Shown: positions 21,382 through 30,119 of the stretch, one piece after another
How positions within the stretch are numbered: the stretch's first letter is position 1
Layout of the letters: each line of letters starts with the position of its first letter
From: an uncultured Nostoc sp.
GTDB lineage: Bacteria > Cyanobacteriota > Cyanobacteriia > Cyanobacteriales > Nostocaceae
NCBI RefSeq assembly: GCF_937863485.1
Contig: NZ_CALMFY010000103.1
Coordinates: 83,037 to 147,036 of the forward strand
Direction of reading: 5' to 3'
DNA: 64,000 nucleotides
Position numbers and translations under genes: made by a program
The notes under the pieces: model-generated
What the model was told of the DNA's origin: nothing
Seen by the model: only the letters and a program-made list of their open reading frames with translations
The model's database searches: none

Positions 21382-22401
21382 ATGATAAGGGCACTAAAAT
21401 TTCTGCTCACTAAACAGCTGAACCGCTCCAAGCGCATTAAGCAAGTTGATGGTTTTACCCTAATTGAATTGTTGGTAGGCATGATCATGGCGTTCCTGAT
21501 CATCACGCCGTTGCTAGGATTCATGATCAATATTCTGGACACTGATCGAAAGGAACAAGCCAAGGCAAATTCTGAGCAAGAAATTCAAGCTGCACTAGAT
21601 TACATTGCCCGTGATTTACAACAGGCAATCTATATTTATGATGCTACTGGAATTGGTTGTCTAACCGGTACTGCTGATACTAATACTTGCCCAAACGCAA
21701 GTACGAATCAACTACCTAGCCCAACTGCAACAGATAGAGTTCCTGTGCTTGTCTTTTGGAAACGAGAATTAGTTAGTAAAGCAATTACAATTACAGGCAC
21801 TCAAAAAGATGATACTTTTGTTTACTCATTAGTTGCCTACTATTTAATTAAAGACACTAGTACTACTTGGTCTAACGCTGCTCGTATCGCCCGATGGCAA
21901 ATTAGGGATGGTGTAGCAGATCCCAGCAGTACAGCAACTTGTGGGAAGTATATAACCGGTCACTGTCCTGATCCAGGTTTTGCTTTATTTAAACTCGATG
22001 GAGCAGGCACGATAACACAAAAGATGAATGCTTGGACAAAAGCTACAGCAAGTTACACTGCCGATACTACAGTACTTGTTGACTTTATTGATCAAACCAA
22101 AAATGACGATGTGCCAGCAGCGCTACCAGTAACATGCCCCCCTAACCCCCCTAGTCCTGTCCTCCCTATATGGGCACAAGTACCACAAGAAATAACCAGC
22201 TTTAATACTCGCGCTACGGGTAAAATGACCAGTTTTTCTGCCTGTATTGATAAAGCTAATACAACAGCACAAGTATTTTTACGAGGTAATGCACTCGCAC
22301 GCTTACAAAACGATAACCTTAATTATAAAGATAGCAGCAAAACTTATTTTCCAAATGCAAATATACGAGTACAGGGACGTGGATACTTATTTACTAAATA
22401 G
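21382..22401 (+). CDS. hpsC: Pseudopilin HpsC (PilW-like)
   Basis: 339 residues. Prepilin motif at Gly24: GFTLIELLVGMIMAFLIITP, with Glu at +5. The large domain resembles PilW/GspJ-type minor pseudopilins: ANSEQEIQAALDYIARDLQQ, and cysteines in GCLTG, DTNTC, TCGKYITGHC and FSACIDKA. A Pro-rich insert (TCPPNPPSPVLP) near residue 252 is encoded by the sequence CCTAACCCCCCTAG, identical to a 14-mer in the intergenic hairpin element near 15470, so it may be an inserted repeat. Part of the hps operon, 67 nt after hpsB. Confidence 0.85.
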   Translation: MIRALKFLLTKQLNRSKRIKQVDGFTLIELLVGMIMAFLIITPLLGFMINILDTDRKEQAKANSEQEIQAALDYIARDLQQAIYIYDATGIGCLTGTADTNTCPNASTNQLPSPTATDRVPVLVFWKRELVSKAITITGTQKDDTFVYSLVAYYLIKDTSTTWSNAARIARWQIRDGVADPSSTATCGKYITGHCPDPGFALFKLDGAGTITQKMNAWTKATASYTADTTVLVDFIDQTKNDDVPAALPVTCPPNPPSPVLPIWAQVPQEITSFNTRATGKMTSFSACIDKANTTAQVFLRGNALARLQNDNLNYKDSSKTYFPNANIRVQGRGYLFTK

Positions 22402-22430
22402 ATAAATGCTGAAGTTCAAAGGATTACTTA

Positions 22431-23129
22431 ATGGCAGCCATTATGGAAAAGTTAAGTTTGAAGTTATTTAACCTAAACAGTAGAAATGAAACCAGTAAAC
22501 ACCAATATCTAATTAACAGGCTGCGCTATGCTTCTGGATACAACCAACAAGATGCTGGCTTTAGCTTGCTGGAATTACTCATAGTAATTCTGATGATCGG
22601 AATTTTAGCAGCGATCGCAGCTCCTGGTTGGGTTGCCTTTGTAAATCGACAGCAGGTAAATAAGGCTAATGACGCCGTTTTAGCCGCACTGCAAGAAGCA
22701 CAACGCCAAGCTAAAAACAAAAAACTTAGCTATAGTGTCAGCTTCAAAGTTGAAGACAACCTTCCGAAGTTCCTTATTTATCAGGGTGCTGTTACACCGA
22801 CTTCAGGTGTTGTGTGGAAGTCTTTAGGCGAGGATATGGCGTCTAATCCAGGGCAAGTTCTACTGTATACTAATATTTCTGCTTCTAATACAAAAAATAC
22901 CACTGGTAACATAGTTGAGACTACACCAGGAATCGGCATTATTACTTTTGACTACATGGGTGTTTTGGCACATAAGTCTGACGGTAGTGATGCTAATACA
23001 CCTTTAAAAGTGATGGTAGCTGCACCCAAAACAGGAACTACTGAAGCTGGTGCATTTAAACGCTGTGTCATTGTGGAAACTCTCCTTGGGGGAATGCGAA
23101 CAGCGAAAGACACTGCGTGCAGCAATTAA
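22431..23129 (+). CDS. hpsD: Pseudopilin HpsD (GspH/FimT type)
   Basis: 232 residues. An unusually long, polar leader of 42 residues precedes the prepilin motif GFSLLELLIVILMIGILAAI at Gly43. The domain has the GspH/FimT pattern (NKANDAVLAALQEAQRQAKN near the helix, ending KRCVIVETLLGGMRTAKD). It is a paralogue of HpsH downstream, with the same ending (KRCVIVSTILGGKRMGKD in HpsH). An alternative start at Met5 would shorten the leader only slightly. Starts 29 nt after hpsC. Confidence 0.87.
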   Translation: MAAIMEKLSLKLFNLNSRNETSKHQYLINRLRYASGYNQQDAGFSLLELLIVILMIGILAAIAAPGWVAFVNRQQVNKANDAVLAALQEAQRQAKNKKLSYSVSFKVEDNLPKFLIYQGAVTPTSGVVWKSLGEDMASNPGQVLLYTNISASNTKNTTGNIVETTPGIGIITFDYMGVLAHKSDGSDANTPLKVMVAAPKTGTTEAGAFKRCVIVETLLGGMRTAKDTACSN

Positions 23130-23277
23130 ATAATTTTTTTGGTAGCAAAACCTATAAAAAATTCCATATAAATACGGTACGGAAAACTGCACTTTGAGAG
23201 CAAAATTGTAATATCTAGTGCAGTTTTCTGATTTTAATACCTGAAAAATCGCCCTAATAAAATGTAACTTTTGTCAA

Positions 23278-24237
23278 ATGACTGAAAACCTTGACTTTAC
23301 TGTAGCTATCCCAACTTATAACGGTGAAAGTCGTTTGCCTGAACTACTAGAGCGACTAAAAAACCAACTTCACACCGAAAATTTATTTTGGGAAATTATA
23401 GTTGTAGACAATAACAGCACTGATAATACAGCTAAAGTTGTTCAAACCTATCAACAAAATTGGCAGTGTCCTTACCCTTTAAAGTATTGCTTTGAAGCGC
23501 GACAGGGAGCAGCTTATGCCCGAAAAAGGGCAGTGCAACAAGCTGAAGGTAGATTCATAGGTTTTCTAGATGATGACAACTACCCAGCATCAAATTGGGT
23601 ATCCCAAGCTGTTGCTTTTGGTGAAAAGTATCCCAAGGCAGGAGCTTATGGCAGTCAAATTCACCCTGACTGGGAAGTAGAACCACCAGAAAACTTTCAG
23701 CGAATTGCTCCATTCTTGGCAATTACAGAGCGAGGTAATTTACCGCTATTATATGAAGCAGCCAAAAAATTACTACCTCCCTCTGCCGGACTTGTTGTCC
23801 GTAGACAAGCTTGGGCTAAAAGTGTACCAGAGAAGTCTATTTTAACTGGGAGAGTTAAAGGCAATATGCTTACCAGTGAAGACTTAGAAATGTTGTCTTA
23901 CATCCAAAAATCAGGATGGGAGATTTGGTATAACCCAGAAATGGAAATTTCTCACAAAATCCCAACTTTTCGGTTACAAAAAGATTATTTGATTCCGTTT
24001 TTTAGAGGTATTGGACTTAGCCGTTATGTAACGAGAATGGTTAACATAAAACAGGTGTATAGACCAATTGCTCTTTTATCTTATATGATTAATGATCTGC
24101 GTAAAATAACTTTACACTTACTCAAATATCGAACTAAGCTAAAACATGATTTAGTAGTTGCTTGTGAAATGGAACTTTTTTTAAGTAGTTTCATGAGTCC
24201 TTTTTATCTTTGGAAAAATGGATATTTTAAAAAATAA
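23278..24237 (+). CDS. hpsE: Hormogonium polysaccharide glycosyltransferase HpsE (GT2)
   Basis: 319 residues. Family 2 glycosyltransferase with GT-A fold: VAIPTYNGESRLPELLERL, IIVVDNNSTDNT and the nucleotide-sugar DXD region GFLDDDNYP. Acceptor region PSAGLVVRRQAW and SEDLEMLSYIQKSGWEIWYN follow. The C-terminal ~80 residues contain amphipathic or membrane-associating segments. It probably transfers a sugar from a nucleotide donor to the growing polysaccharide at the cytoplasmic face of the membrane. The next gene is a close paralogue. A 148-nt gap with a CTGCACTTTGAG / CTAGTGCAG-type imperfect hairpin separates it from hpsD. Confidence 0.83.
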   Translation: MTENLDFTVAIPTYNGESRLPELLERLKNQLHTENLFWEIIVVDNNSTDNTAKVVQTYQQNWQCPYPLKYCFEARQGAAYARKRAVQQAEGRFIGFLDDDNYPASNWVSQAVAFGEKYPKAGAYGSQIHPDWEVEPPENFQRIAPFLAITERGNLPLLYEAAKKLLPPSAGLVVRRQAWAKSVPEKSILTGRVKGNMLTSEDLEMLSYIQKSGWEIWYNPEMEISHKIPTFRLQKDYLIPFFRGIGLSRYVTRMVNIKQVYRPIALLSYMINDLRKITLHLLKYRTKLKHDLVVACEMELFLSSFMSPFYLWKNGYFKK

Positions 24238-24258
24238 ATTATCAAAAAGTTAGGTATT

Positions 24259-25251
24259 ATGACTAAATTAGTAGTTGAAAGTTTAGACATTAGCGTAGCC
24301 ATTCCTACATATAATGGAGCAACCCGTTTACCTAGAATTTTGGATAAGCTATTAACCCAGACAGGAGTAGAAAAACTTAACTGGGAAATTATTATTGTGG
24401 ATAACAATAGTTCTGATAATACATCTGAAATAATCCAGAATTACCAAAAAATATATGATGGAAACTGTCATTTCAGATATTTTTTAGAAACCGAACAGGG
24501 AGCCGCTTTTGCACGACTGCGGGCAGTACGTGAAGCTAGAGGGCAGCTAATTGCATTTCTAGATGATGATAACTTACCTGCACCTGATTGGTTATCGGAA
24601 GCATATACCTTTGGATTAGGGCATCCTCAAGCAGGTGCTTGGAGTGGACAGATTCATGGAGATTTTGAAGTAAAGCCGCCAGAAAATTTTGAAAGAATTC
24701 AAGCTTTTTTAGCTATCAGAGAACATGGCTCAAATCCACATTTATTTGATGCTGATAATTTAAGACTTCCTCCTGGGGCGGCGCTTGTTGTTCGGAAAAA
24801 AGTATGGTGTGAAAATGTACCACAACGGCCTAATTTAAGCGGGAAGTTGCCTGGTATTTTGGTGCAGGGTGATGACTATGAACCATTGCTTTACATACAT
24901 TATGCAGGTTGGCAAATTTGGTATAACCCTACCATGCATACTTATCATCAAATACCACATTGGCGACTTGAGAAAGATTACCTCTTAACTCTGGCACGCG
25001 GCTGTGGCTTGTGTATTTTCCAGTTACGCTTGATAAATACTAAAAATTGGCAAAAACCAATAGTGTTTGTGAAAACTATTTTAGGAAATTTACGCCGAGC
25101 ATTACAGCACTTCATTCAGTATAGAGGGCAATTGAAAAATAATCTAATTGCACTTTTTGAGGTGGAGTTTTACTTGGCTAGTATGATAAGTCCTCTTTAC
25201 TACTTAAAATGTAATTTAGGCAGAGCATTAAAAAATAAATTAGCTCTATAA
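24259..25251 (+). CDS. hpsF: Hormogonium polysaccharide glycosyltransferase HpsF (GT2, HpsE paralogue)
   Basis: 330 residues, GT2 family. Motifs match the preceding protein closely: VAIPTYNGATRLPRILDKL, NWEIIIVDNNSSDNT, AFLDDDNLP, PPGAALVVRKKVW, GDDYEPLLYIHYAGWQIWYN. The similarity over the whole length points to tandem duplication. It starts 21 nt after hpsE and ends 1 nt before the start of the next gene, so all three are surely cotranscribed. I assign HpsF by position; a database may label both E and F as HpsE-type. Confidence 0.78.
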   Translation: MTKLVVESLDISVAIPTYNGATRLPRILDKLLTQTGVEKLNWEIIIVDNNSSDNTSEIIQNYQKIYDGNCHFRYFLETEQGAAFARLRAVREARGQLIAFLDDDNLPAPDWLSEAYTFGLGHPQAGAWSGQIHGDFEVKPPENFERIQAFLAIREHGSNPHLFDADNLRLPPGAALVVRKKVWCENVPQRPNLSGKLPGILVQGDDYEPLLYIHYAGWQIWYNPTMHTYHQIPHWRLEKDYLLTLARGCGLCIFQLRLINTKNWQKPIVFVKTILGNLRRALQHFIQYRGQLKNNLIALFEVEFYLASMISPLYYLKCNLGRALKNKLAL

Positions 25252-25252
25252 A

Positions 25253-26329
25253 ATGATGAGAACCAGCAAAAATTTACCAAAAATTTCTGTAATCATCCCC
25301 GCTTATAATAGTGAAAAGACTATTAAGCACACAATTCAGTCTGCTTTAAATCAAACTTTTACTAACTTTGAATTAATTATAATAAATGATGGTTCACAAG
25401 ACTCAACTTTAGAAGTTGTGACACAAATCCAAGACTCACGAATAAAAGTGTTTTCATATTCCAATGCTGGCGGAAACGTCAGCCGTAACCGAGGGCTAGA
25501 CCATGCAGTTGGAGAATTTGTTAGTTTTTTAGATGCAGATGATCTTTGGACACCTGATAAACTTCAGTGTCAGTTAAAAGCTCTGCAAGAAAATGTTACT
25601 ACGAAAGTTGCTTACAGTTGGACTGATTATATTAATGCAAATGGTAAATTCTTACTTTTAGGCAAGCGCATTAATGTTAATGGAAATGTTTATGAAAATT
25701 TGTTAATAAATAACTTTTTAGAGAATGGTTCCAATCCCTTAATTTGTAGAAAAGCTTTAATTACATTAGGTGGCTTTGACGAATCTCTAAGTGCAGCTCA
25801 AGATTGGGATATGTGGCTGCGATTAGCCTCTAAATTTGATTTTATATGTGTACCATCTGTACAAATCTTATATCGCATAAGTTATAATTCAGTTTCTTCC
25901 AATCTTGTCAGGCAGGAAAAAGCCTGCTTACAATTGCTTGAGAGAGCGTACAAGGTAAGACCATCTCTACGAGACGCTACGCGAACGACACTTAAGCATA
26001 GTTGGAATATAAGCCTAGCAAATTTATATAAATACTTGACCTGCAAAGCCCTACAAGAGCCGTTTAATCAACAAAAAGCTATAGCTGCTGCTAGATTTCT
26101 GTGGAAGTATTTTATTAACGACCCTTCAAGACTTCAGAATATAAATTTCACCTTAAAATTGTTATTGAAAATTATCATAATTTTTATCTTACCCACCTTA
26201 CTCTACAGTATTACTAATCGACGCGAAGTAAGAAGCCAAGAAACTGAAACATTGCTCAACATCTGGGTAGCTAAAAACCGACCAGAAAACAAAAATGGAT
26301 ACCTAGATGCATTTACGATCTCTAGTTAA
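25253..26329 (+). CDS. hpsG: Hormogonium polysaccharide glycosyltransferase HpsG (GT2)
   Basis: 358 residues. GT2 motifs: ISVIIPAYNSEKTIKHTIQS, LIIINDGSQDSTL, VSFLDADDLWTPDKL (DXD), GGFDESLSAAQDWDMWLRLA. The C-terminus has a hydrophobic helix (LLLKIIIIFILPTLLYSI). The stretch PSLRDATRTT (residues ~240-249) is encoded by a copy of a dispersed repeat (TACGAGACGCTACGCG), so a repeat seems to have inserted in frame. The last 23 nt overlap hpsH. Start: ATG ATG at 25253; the second Met is equally possible. Confidence 0.83.
   Translation: MMRTSKNLPKISVIIPAYNSEKTIKHTIQSALNQTFTNFELIIINDGSQDSTLEVVTQIQDSRIKVFSYSNAGGNVSRNRGLDHAVGEFVSFLDADDLWTPDKLQCQLKALQENVTTKVAYSWTDYINANGKFLLLGKRINVNGNVYENLLINNFLENGSNPLICRKALITLGGFDESLSAAQDWDMWLRLASKFDFICVPSVQILYRISYNSVSSNLVRQEKACLQLLERAYKVRPSLRDATRTTLKHSWNISLANLYKYLTCKALQEPFNQQKAIAAARFLWKYFINDPSRLQNINFTLKLLLKIIIIFILPTLLYSITNRREVRSQETETLLNIWVAKNRPENKNGYLDAFTISS
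25968..25983 (+). repeat. Dispersed repeat fragment inside hpsG
   Basis: TACGAGACGCTACGCG differs by one base from TACGAGACGCTGCGCG at 41636-41651, a copy in a clearly intergenic repeat block. It encodes the LRDATR of PSLRDATRTT without breaking the frame. Confidence 0.65.
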
Positions 26330-26864
26330 CGCAAAAAATCTCTTGAATAAGCACTATAACAGTGGTTTTACCTTACCAGAGATGTTAGTAGTTATTGTAT
26401 TAATTGGTATATTAGCTACGCTGGAAATACCCAACTGGCTAGCTTTTGTGGACACTCAAAGCCTCAACACTGCCCAAAACAAAGTTCACCTTGCTATGCA
26501 CCAAGCCCAAAGGCAAGCTACCAAGGAAAAATTGACTTGGCAAGCCAGCTTTCGTGAACAAAACAGTATCGTTCAATGGGCGGTTCATCCTGCTACAGTA
26601 AACCCATCTGCTGCTAACTGGAATAACCTAGATTCCAATGTGCACTTAGATGATCAGGAAACAACCCTACCACAATCAAATGGCATCAAGCAAATCCAAT
26701 TTGATTACAGAGGTAATGTCAGTAAGCCACCGCTAGGACAGATAACATTATCCAGTAAGCATGGTGGTAAAGTTAAGCGTTGTGTGATTGTTTCTACGAT
26801 TTTAGGAGGAAAGCGAATGGGCAAAGATCATGCTACAGCTAAAGACAACAAGTATTGCTATTAA
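26307..26864 (+). CDS. hpsH: Pseudopilin HpsH (GspH/FimT type)
   Basis: 185 residues, beginning inside the end of hpsG (23-nt overlap). Prepilin motif at Gly20: GFTLPEMLVVIVLIGILATL with Glu at +5, then NTAQNKVHLAMHQAQRQATK as in HpsD. Ends KRCVIVSTILGGKRMGKDHA, again like HpsD. Shorter than HpsD because its leader and middle are reduced. It should be a pseudopilus subunit processed by the common prepilin peptidase. Confidence 0.87.
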   Translation: MHLRSLVNAKNLLNKHYNSGFTLPEMLVVIVLIGILATLEIPNWLAFVDTQSLNTAQNKVHLAMHQAQRQATKEKLTWQASFREQNSIVQWAVHPATVNPSAANWNNLDSNVHLDDQETTLPQSNGIKQIQFDYRGNVSKPPLGQITLSSKHGGKVKRCVIVSTILGGKRMGKDHATAKDNKYCY

Positions 26865-26895
26865 GATATTTTTAGTTTATTCAAATAAATATTGC

Positions 26896-27560
26896 GTGCT
26901 GAACTTTCCAGCAAACCCAAAAAAGCACCTGATTATTTTCACCCGTTATCCAGAATCAGGTAAGACAAAAATCTGATTGATACCTGCTTTGGCATATATT
27001 AGTGCTGCCAATCTTCAACGCCAGATGACTGAATATACAATATTTCAGGTTATAAGAATTGCAAAAAGCCATTGCCATATCTGTGGAAGTGCGATTTGCA
27101 GGTGGCGATTCGCAACTCATGCAGGACTGGCTGGAGTTAGATTTGGTTTACCAGTTTCAAGGTGAAGGGGATCGACAGTTTGCGGATGGCGCGATCGCTT
27201 AGAAATGCTTTTGTATTTGAAGCAGAAAAAGTAATTATCATCGGCACAGATTGTCCTGGAGTGAATGCCCAGATTCTAGCAACAGTGTTTGAGAAGTTAC
27301 ACACCTTTGACGTCATACTTAGTCCTGCGATTAATGATGGATATTACTTAATTGGTTTGCGCCAACCCATCCCGGAGTTATTCGTTAACATCGAGTGGGG
27401 AACTGCTCAAGTATTCCAGAAAACTGTGGACATTGCCCAGAAACTCAATTTATCACATGTGAACTTGTCGCTTTTAGCTGATGTTGACCGATCTGAGGAT
27501 CTGCCGATTTGGGAACAAGCCCTTGCAGGGGAGATGAGGGTGATGAGGAAGATAAGGTAA
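26896..27560 (+). pseudogene. hpsI: hpsI relic: TIGR04282/DUF2064-type glycosyltransferase with one stop and two frameshifts
   Basis: Position and content match hpsI. Three reading frames in turn give the parts of one protein. Frame 1 from ~26896: KKHLIIFTRYPESGKTK, then TGA at 26974-26976 (probably CGA before), then LIPALAYISAANLQRQMTEY. After a +1 shift near 27050, frame 2 gives LQKAIAISVEVRFAGGDSQL and MQDWLELDLVYQFQGEGD. After a second +1 shift near 27165, frame 3 gives MARSLRNAFVFEAEKVIIIG, TDCPG, INDGYYLIGLRQP and ADVDRSEDLP to the end. The family makes nucleotide-sugar-dependent transfers and has the TDCPG motif. Three disruptions make function very unlikely. Confidence 0.87.
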
Positions 27561-27898
27561 TAAATGAGTCGAACTTTAGAACTGAATGGGACTTACTTAA
27601 GCAAAAGTTGCTGCCTAGATTCCCGACTTCTTCAAGAAGTAGGGGATCTAAATCTAGCTTCAGTGAGATTCTACTCCCCAGTCCCGCATTAACTTCGTAT
27701 CTTAAAACACCAGGGATTTCCTGAAGACACAGTACATAACAAATGTTACTCTGGCCTAGTTGAAAACCAAGAAGCAGATAGCCTTGACCAGTATTGAATC
27801 TGCTTTGTATTTCTACACAATAGTCACAGTCATGGGCACAATATTTAAGTAGCTTGAAATATGAAAATCAATCGTATTCACCACAAGTTTGAAGAATT
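27561..27898. other. Intergenic with hairpin repeat, hpsI-hpsJ
   Basis: 338 nt. A long hairpin lies at 27618-27648 (GATTCCCGACTTCTT / AAGAAGTAGGGGATC, with G-T wobble and one mismatch), a common Nostoc repeat type. The rest shows no gene; ATTATG with weak ribosome site begins hpsJ. Confidence 0.6.
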
Positions 27899-28741
27899 AT
27901 GGTTAACCGTCTTGCTTCCGTGAGCACTGCTCTCACAGTTAAAGTAGTTGGAATAATCTGCATTTTGTCCTTTTTCGTTGACTTTTTGATTCTATTGTTA
28001 CCTTTTCAACCTACTGATCGGGTATGGCAAATCAACTTGGCAACAGCGCTAGTTGATCGCGGAATTGTTCCTTTAGTAGGTTTGGGGCTTCTGTTTGCTG
28101 CCTATTGGATTGATAGTGCTGATACCACAAGCGATCGCCCCCAAGGTATCGATTTAAGATTTCCCGCCCTGATCCTATCAAGTATTTTGGGGTTGATGTT
28201 CTTGCTGATTTTTCCCCTGCACCTCAATAACGTCAATCAAGCTAAGACTCAAACAATCAGCCGCATCGCCCAAGAAGCAGATCAGGCAGAAAATCAACTG
28301 AACAATCGGTTATCGCAATTGCAAGCACAACTGAATACTGACCAAGGAAAAGCTCAACTAGAGCAACTCCGAAACCAAACCAAAGCTCAATTTAGTGAAA
28401 TTCTCAAAGATGAGCAAAAATATAAGCAAGCACTTGAAAGCCCTCAAATTCCCGCAAATATAAAAGAGTTACTCAAGAAGGCTAAAACAGATCCCCAAGT
28501 ACTTGACAAAGCTATCGAACAACAAACAGATCTTCAGACGCTGCGAAATCAACAATTGAGCCAAGTTCGCCAGCGCAGAGACGAAACAGAGCAACAAGCT
28601 AAAGATGCTGCTTGGAAGTCTGGACTGCGGATTGGGATTAGCAGTTTGCTGTTGTCCATTGGTTACATTATCATCGGCTGGACAGGCTTAAGAGGTAGAG
28701 GTGCTTTACAAGGTGCTAAACCTAGAGCTACCGCCCGCTAA
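27899..28741 (+). CDS. hpsJ: HpsJ family membrane protein
   Basis: 280 residues. Three N-terminal hydrophobic helices (VVGIICILSFFVDFLILLL; GIVPLVGLGLLFAAYWI; FPALILSSILGLMFLLIFPL) are followed by a ~120-residue Gln/Lys-rich coiled coil (QEADQAENQLNNRLSQLQAQ onward) and a last helix (ISSLLLSIGYIIIGW). The coiled coil lies between membrane helices, so it may form a periplasmic stalk. This is the HpsJ pattern from the hps locus; precise role unknown, possibly scaffolding polysaccharide export. Confidence 0.85.
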   Translation: MVNRLASVSTALTVKVVGIICILSFFVDFLILLLPFQPTDRVWQINLATALVDRGIVPLVGLGLLFAAYWIDSADTTSDRPQGIDLRFPALILSSILGLMFLLIFPLHLNNVNQAKTQTISRIAQEADQAENQLNNRLSQLQAQLNTDQGKAQLEQLRNQTKAQFSEILKDEQKYKQALESPQIPANIKELLKKAKTDPQVLDKAIEQQTDLQTLRNQQLSQVRQRRDETEQQAKDAAWKSGLRIGISSLLLSIGYIIIGWTGLRGRGALQGAKPRATAR

Positions 28742-28751
28742 TCCACTATCA

Positions 28752-28802
28752 GTATGGCAGTAGGATCTATCCAATAATTGTTGACAGCCCATACTGCCAT
28801 AC
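28752..28802. repeat. Inverted repeat between hpsJ and hpsK
   Basis: GTATGGCAGTA (28752-28762) and its exact complement TACTGCCATAC (28792-28802) enclose 29 nt. It could be an attenuator or a small inserted element; there is no U-run, so a terminator is doubtful. Confidence 0.6.
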
Positions 28803-28867
28803 GCCTAATAGTTAATAACAATAAAAAGGCAATTATCAATTAGTAAAATCGCTATAAAACCTGGGTA

Positions 28868-29776
28868 ATGTTCTCAATTTACATACTGACATATAACGAA
28901 GAGCTAGATATTGCTGCTTGTATCGAATCGGCGATGCTATCGGATGACATCATTGTTGTGGATTCATGCAGTAGCGATCGCACTGTGGAAATCGCTAGTT
29001 GCTATCCCATCCGCGTCATCCAACACGCTTTTGAAAGCCACGGACGCCAACGCACTTGGATGTTAGAGTCTATCCCCCCGAAGCACGAATGGGTTTACAT
29101 TCTCGAAGCTGATGAGCGCATGACACCAGAGCTTTTCGCGGAATGCGAAAAGGTAAGTCAGAATCCAGACTACATCGGTTACTACGTAGCTGAACGTGTC
29201 ATGTTCATGAATCGTTGGATTCGCTACAGCACACAGTATCCCCGTTACCAAATGCGCCTCTTCCGCTACGGTAAAGTGTGGTTTACAGACTATGGTCATA
29301 CTGAACGGGAAGTTTGTGAGGGTGCAACTAGCTTTTTAAAAGAAACATATCCTCATTACACTTGTAGCAAAGGCTTGAGCCGCTGGATTGAAAAACATAA
29401 CCGTTATTCTACAGATGAAGCTCAAGAAACATTGTATCAACTAGAACAAGGAAAGGTGAACTGGCAAGATTTATTTTTTGGCAAATCGGAAATCGAAAAA
29501 CGCCGTGCCCTAAAAGATTTGTCTTTGCGTTTACCCGCCAGACCGTTGCTACGCTTTGTATATATGTATTTTATCTTAGGCGGATGTTTAGATGGAGGCG
29601 CTGGACTTGCTTGGTGTACATTGCAGGCATTCTACGAATACCTGATTTTGCTCAAAGTTTGGGAAATGAAGTATTTACCAAAACCTAATTTAGACGCAAC
29701 AGCAATTCTGGCACAAGAGAGTACACAACAGGTGCAGTGCGCGGATTCTGAAACTACACAGGCTGATGCGGTGTAA
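28868..29776 (+). CDS. hpsK: Glycosyltransferase family 2, HpsK
   Basis: 302 residues. WaaE/KdtX-like GT2 protein: FSIYILTYNEELDIAACIES, DIIVVDSCSSDRT, FESHGRQRTWMLE, YILEADERMTPEL (DXD-like), RYQMRLFRYGKVWF. The C-terminal region PARPLLRFVYMYFILGGCLD is membrane-associating, as in LPS-core type transferases of this group. Last gene of the hps cluster by position and family. It has its own 126-nt leader carrying an inverted repeat, so it may be partly independent of hpsJ. Confidence 0.85.
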   Translation: MFSIYILTYNEELDIAACIESAMLSDDIIVVDSCSSDRTVEIASCYPIRVIQHAFESHGRQRTWMLESIPPKHEWVYILEADERMTPELFAECEKVSQNPDYIGYYVAERVMFMNRWIRYSTQYPRYQMRLFRYGKVWFTDYGHTEREVCEGATSFLKETYPHYTCSKGLSRWIEKHNRYSTDEAQETLYQLEQGKVNWQDLFFGKSEIEKRRALKDLSLRLPARPLLRFVYMYFILGGCLDGGAGLAWCTLQAFYEYLILLKVWEMKYLPKPNLDATAILAQESTQQVQCADSETTQADAV

Positions 29777-29800
29777 AGAGGACTGGAGATTACAAGGCAG

Positions 29801-30007
29801 GACTTACGCACTAAAAACCTGAAACCTAGATCCCTCATAACCCACGCCACTTGACGCCAGTCCGCTCAAGTCGAGCCAACCGCTTGCGGCAGTTCCCCCG
29901 CTAAAGGACTGGCGTGGGTGACCCGCCCACGCAGCTGGCTCCCAAAAAAGGGAAACCTTAAGAGCTAACTTTTATAAGGGGGTTGGGGGATCTGCTCTGC
30001 GTAAGTC
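29801..30007. mobile_element. MITE-like element, ~207 bp
   Basis: Bounded by GACTTACGCA (29801-29810) and its exact complement TGCGTAAGTC (29998-30007). The interior holds a 31-nt segment (29843-29873) that reappears as its exact complement at 32368-32398, plus a complementary arm (AAAGGACTGGCGTGGGTG). There is no coding capacity. Confidence 0.75.
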
Positions 30008-30089
30008 TTAGAAGGATTACGCACTGCAATTTAAAGCAGCGATCGCCTACGGTAAGCGCGGACGCGATCGCAAAATCAGAATTTACAAG

Positions 30090-30119
30090 TAGGGGCGCAC
30101 AGCTAGCTGTGCGCCCCTA
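30090..30119. repeat. Perfect 30-bp palindrome
   Basis: TAGGGGCGCACAGCT followed immediately by its exact complement, with no loop. Such a cruciform-capable GC-rich palindrome stands out from the AT-rich surroundings. Confidence 0.9.
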
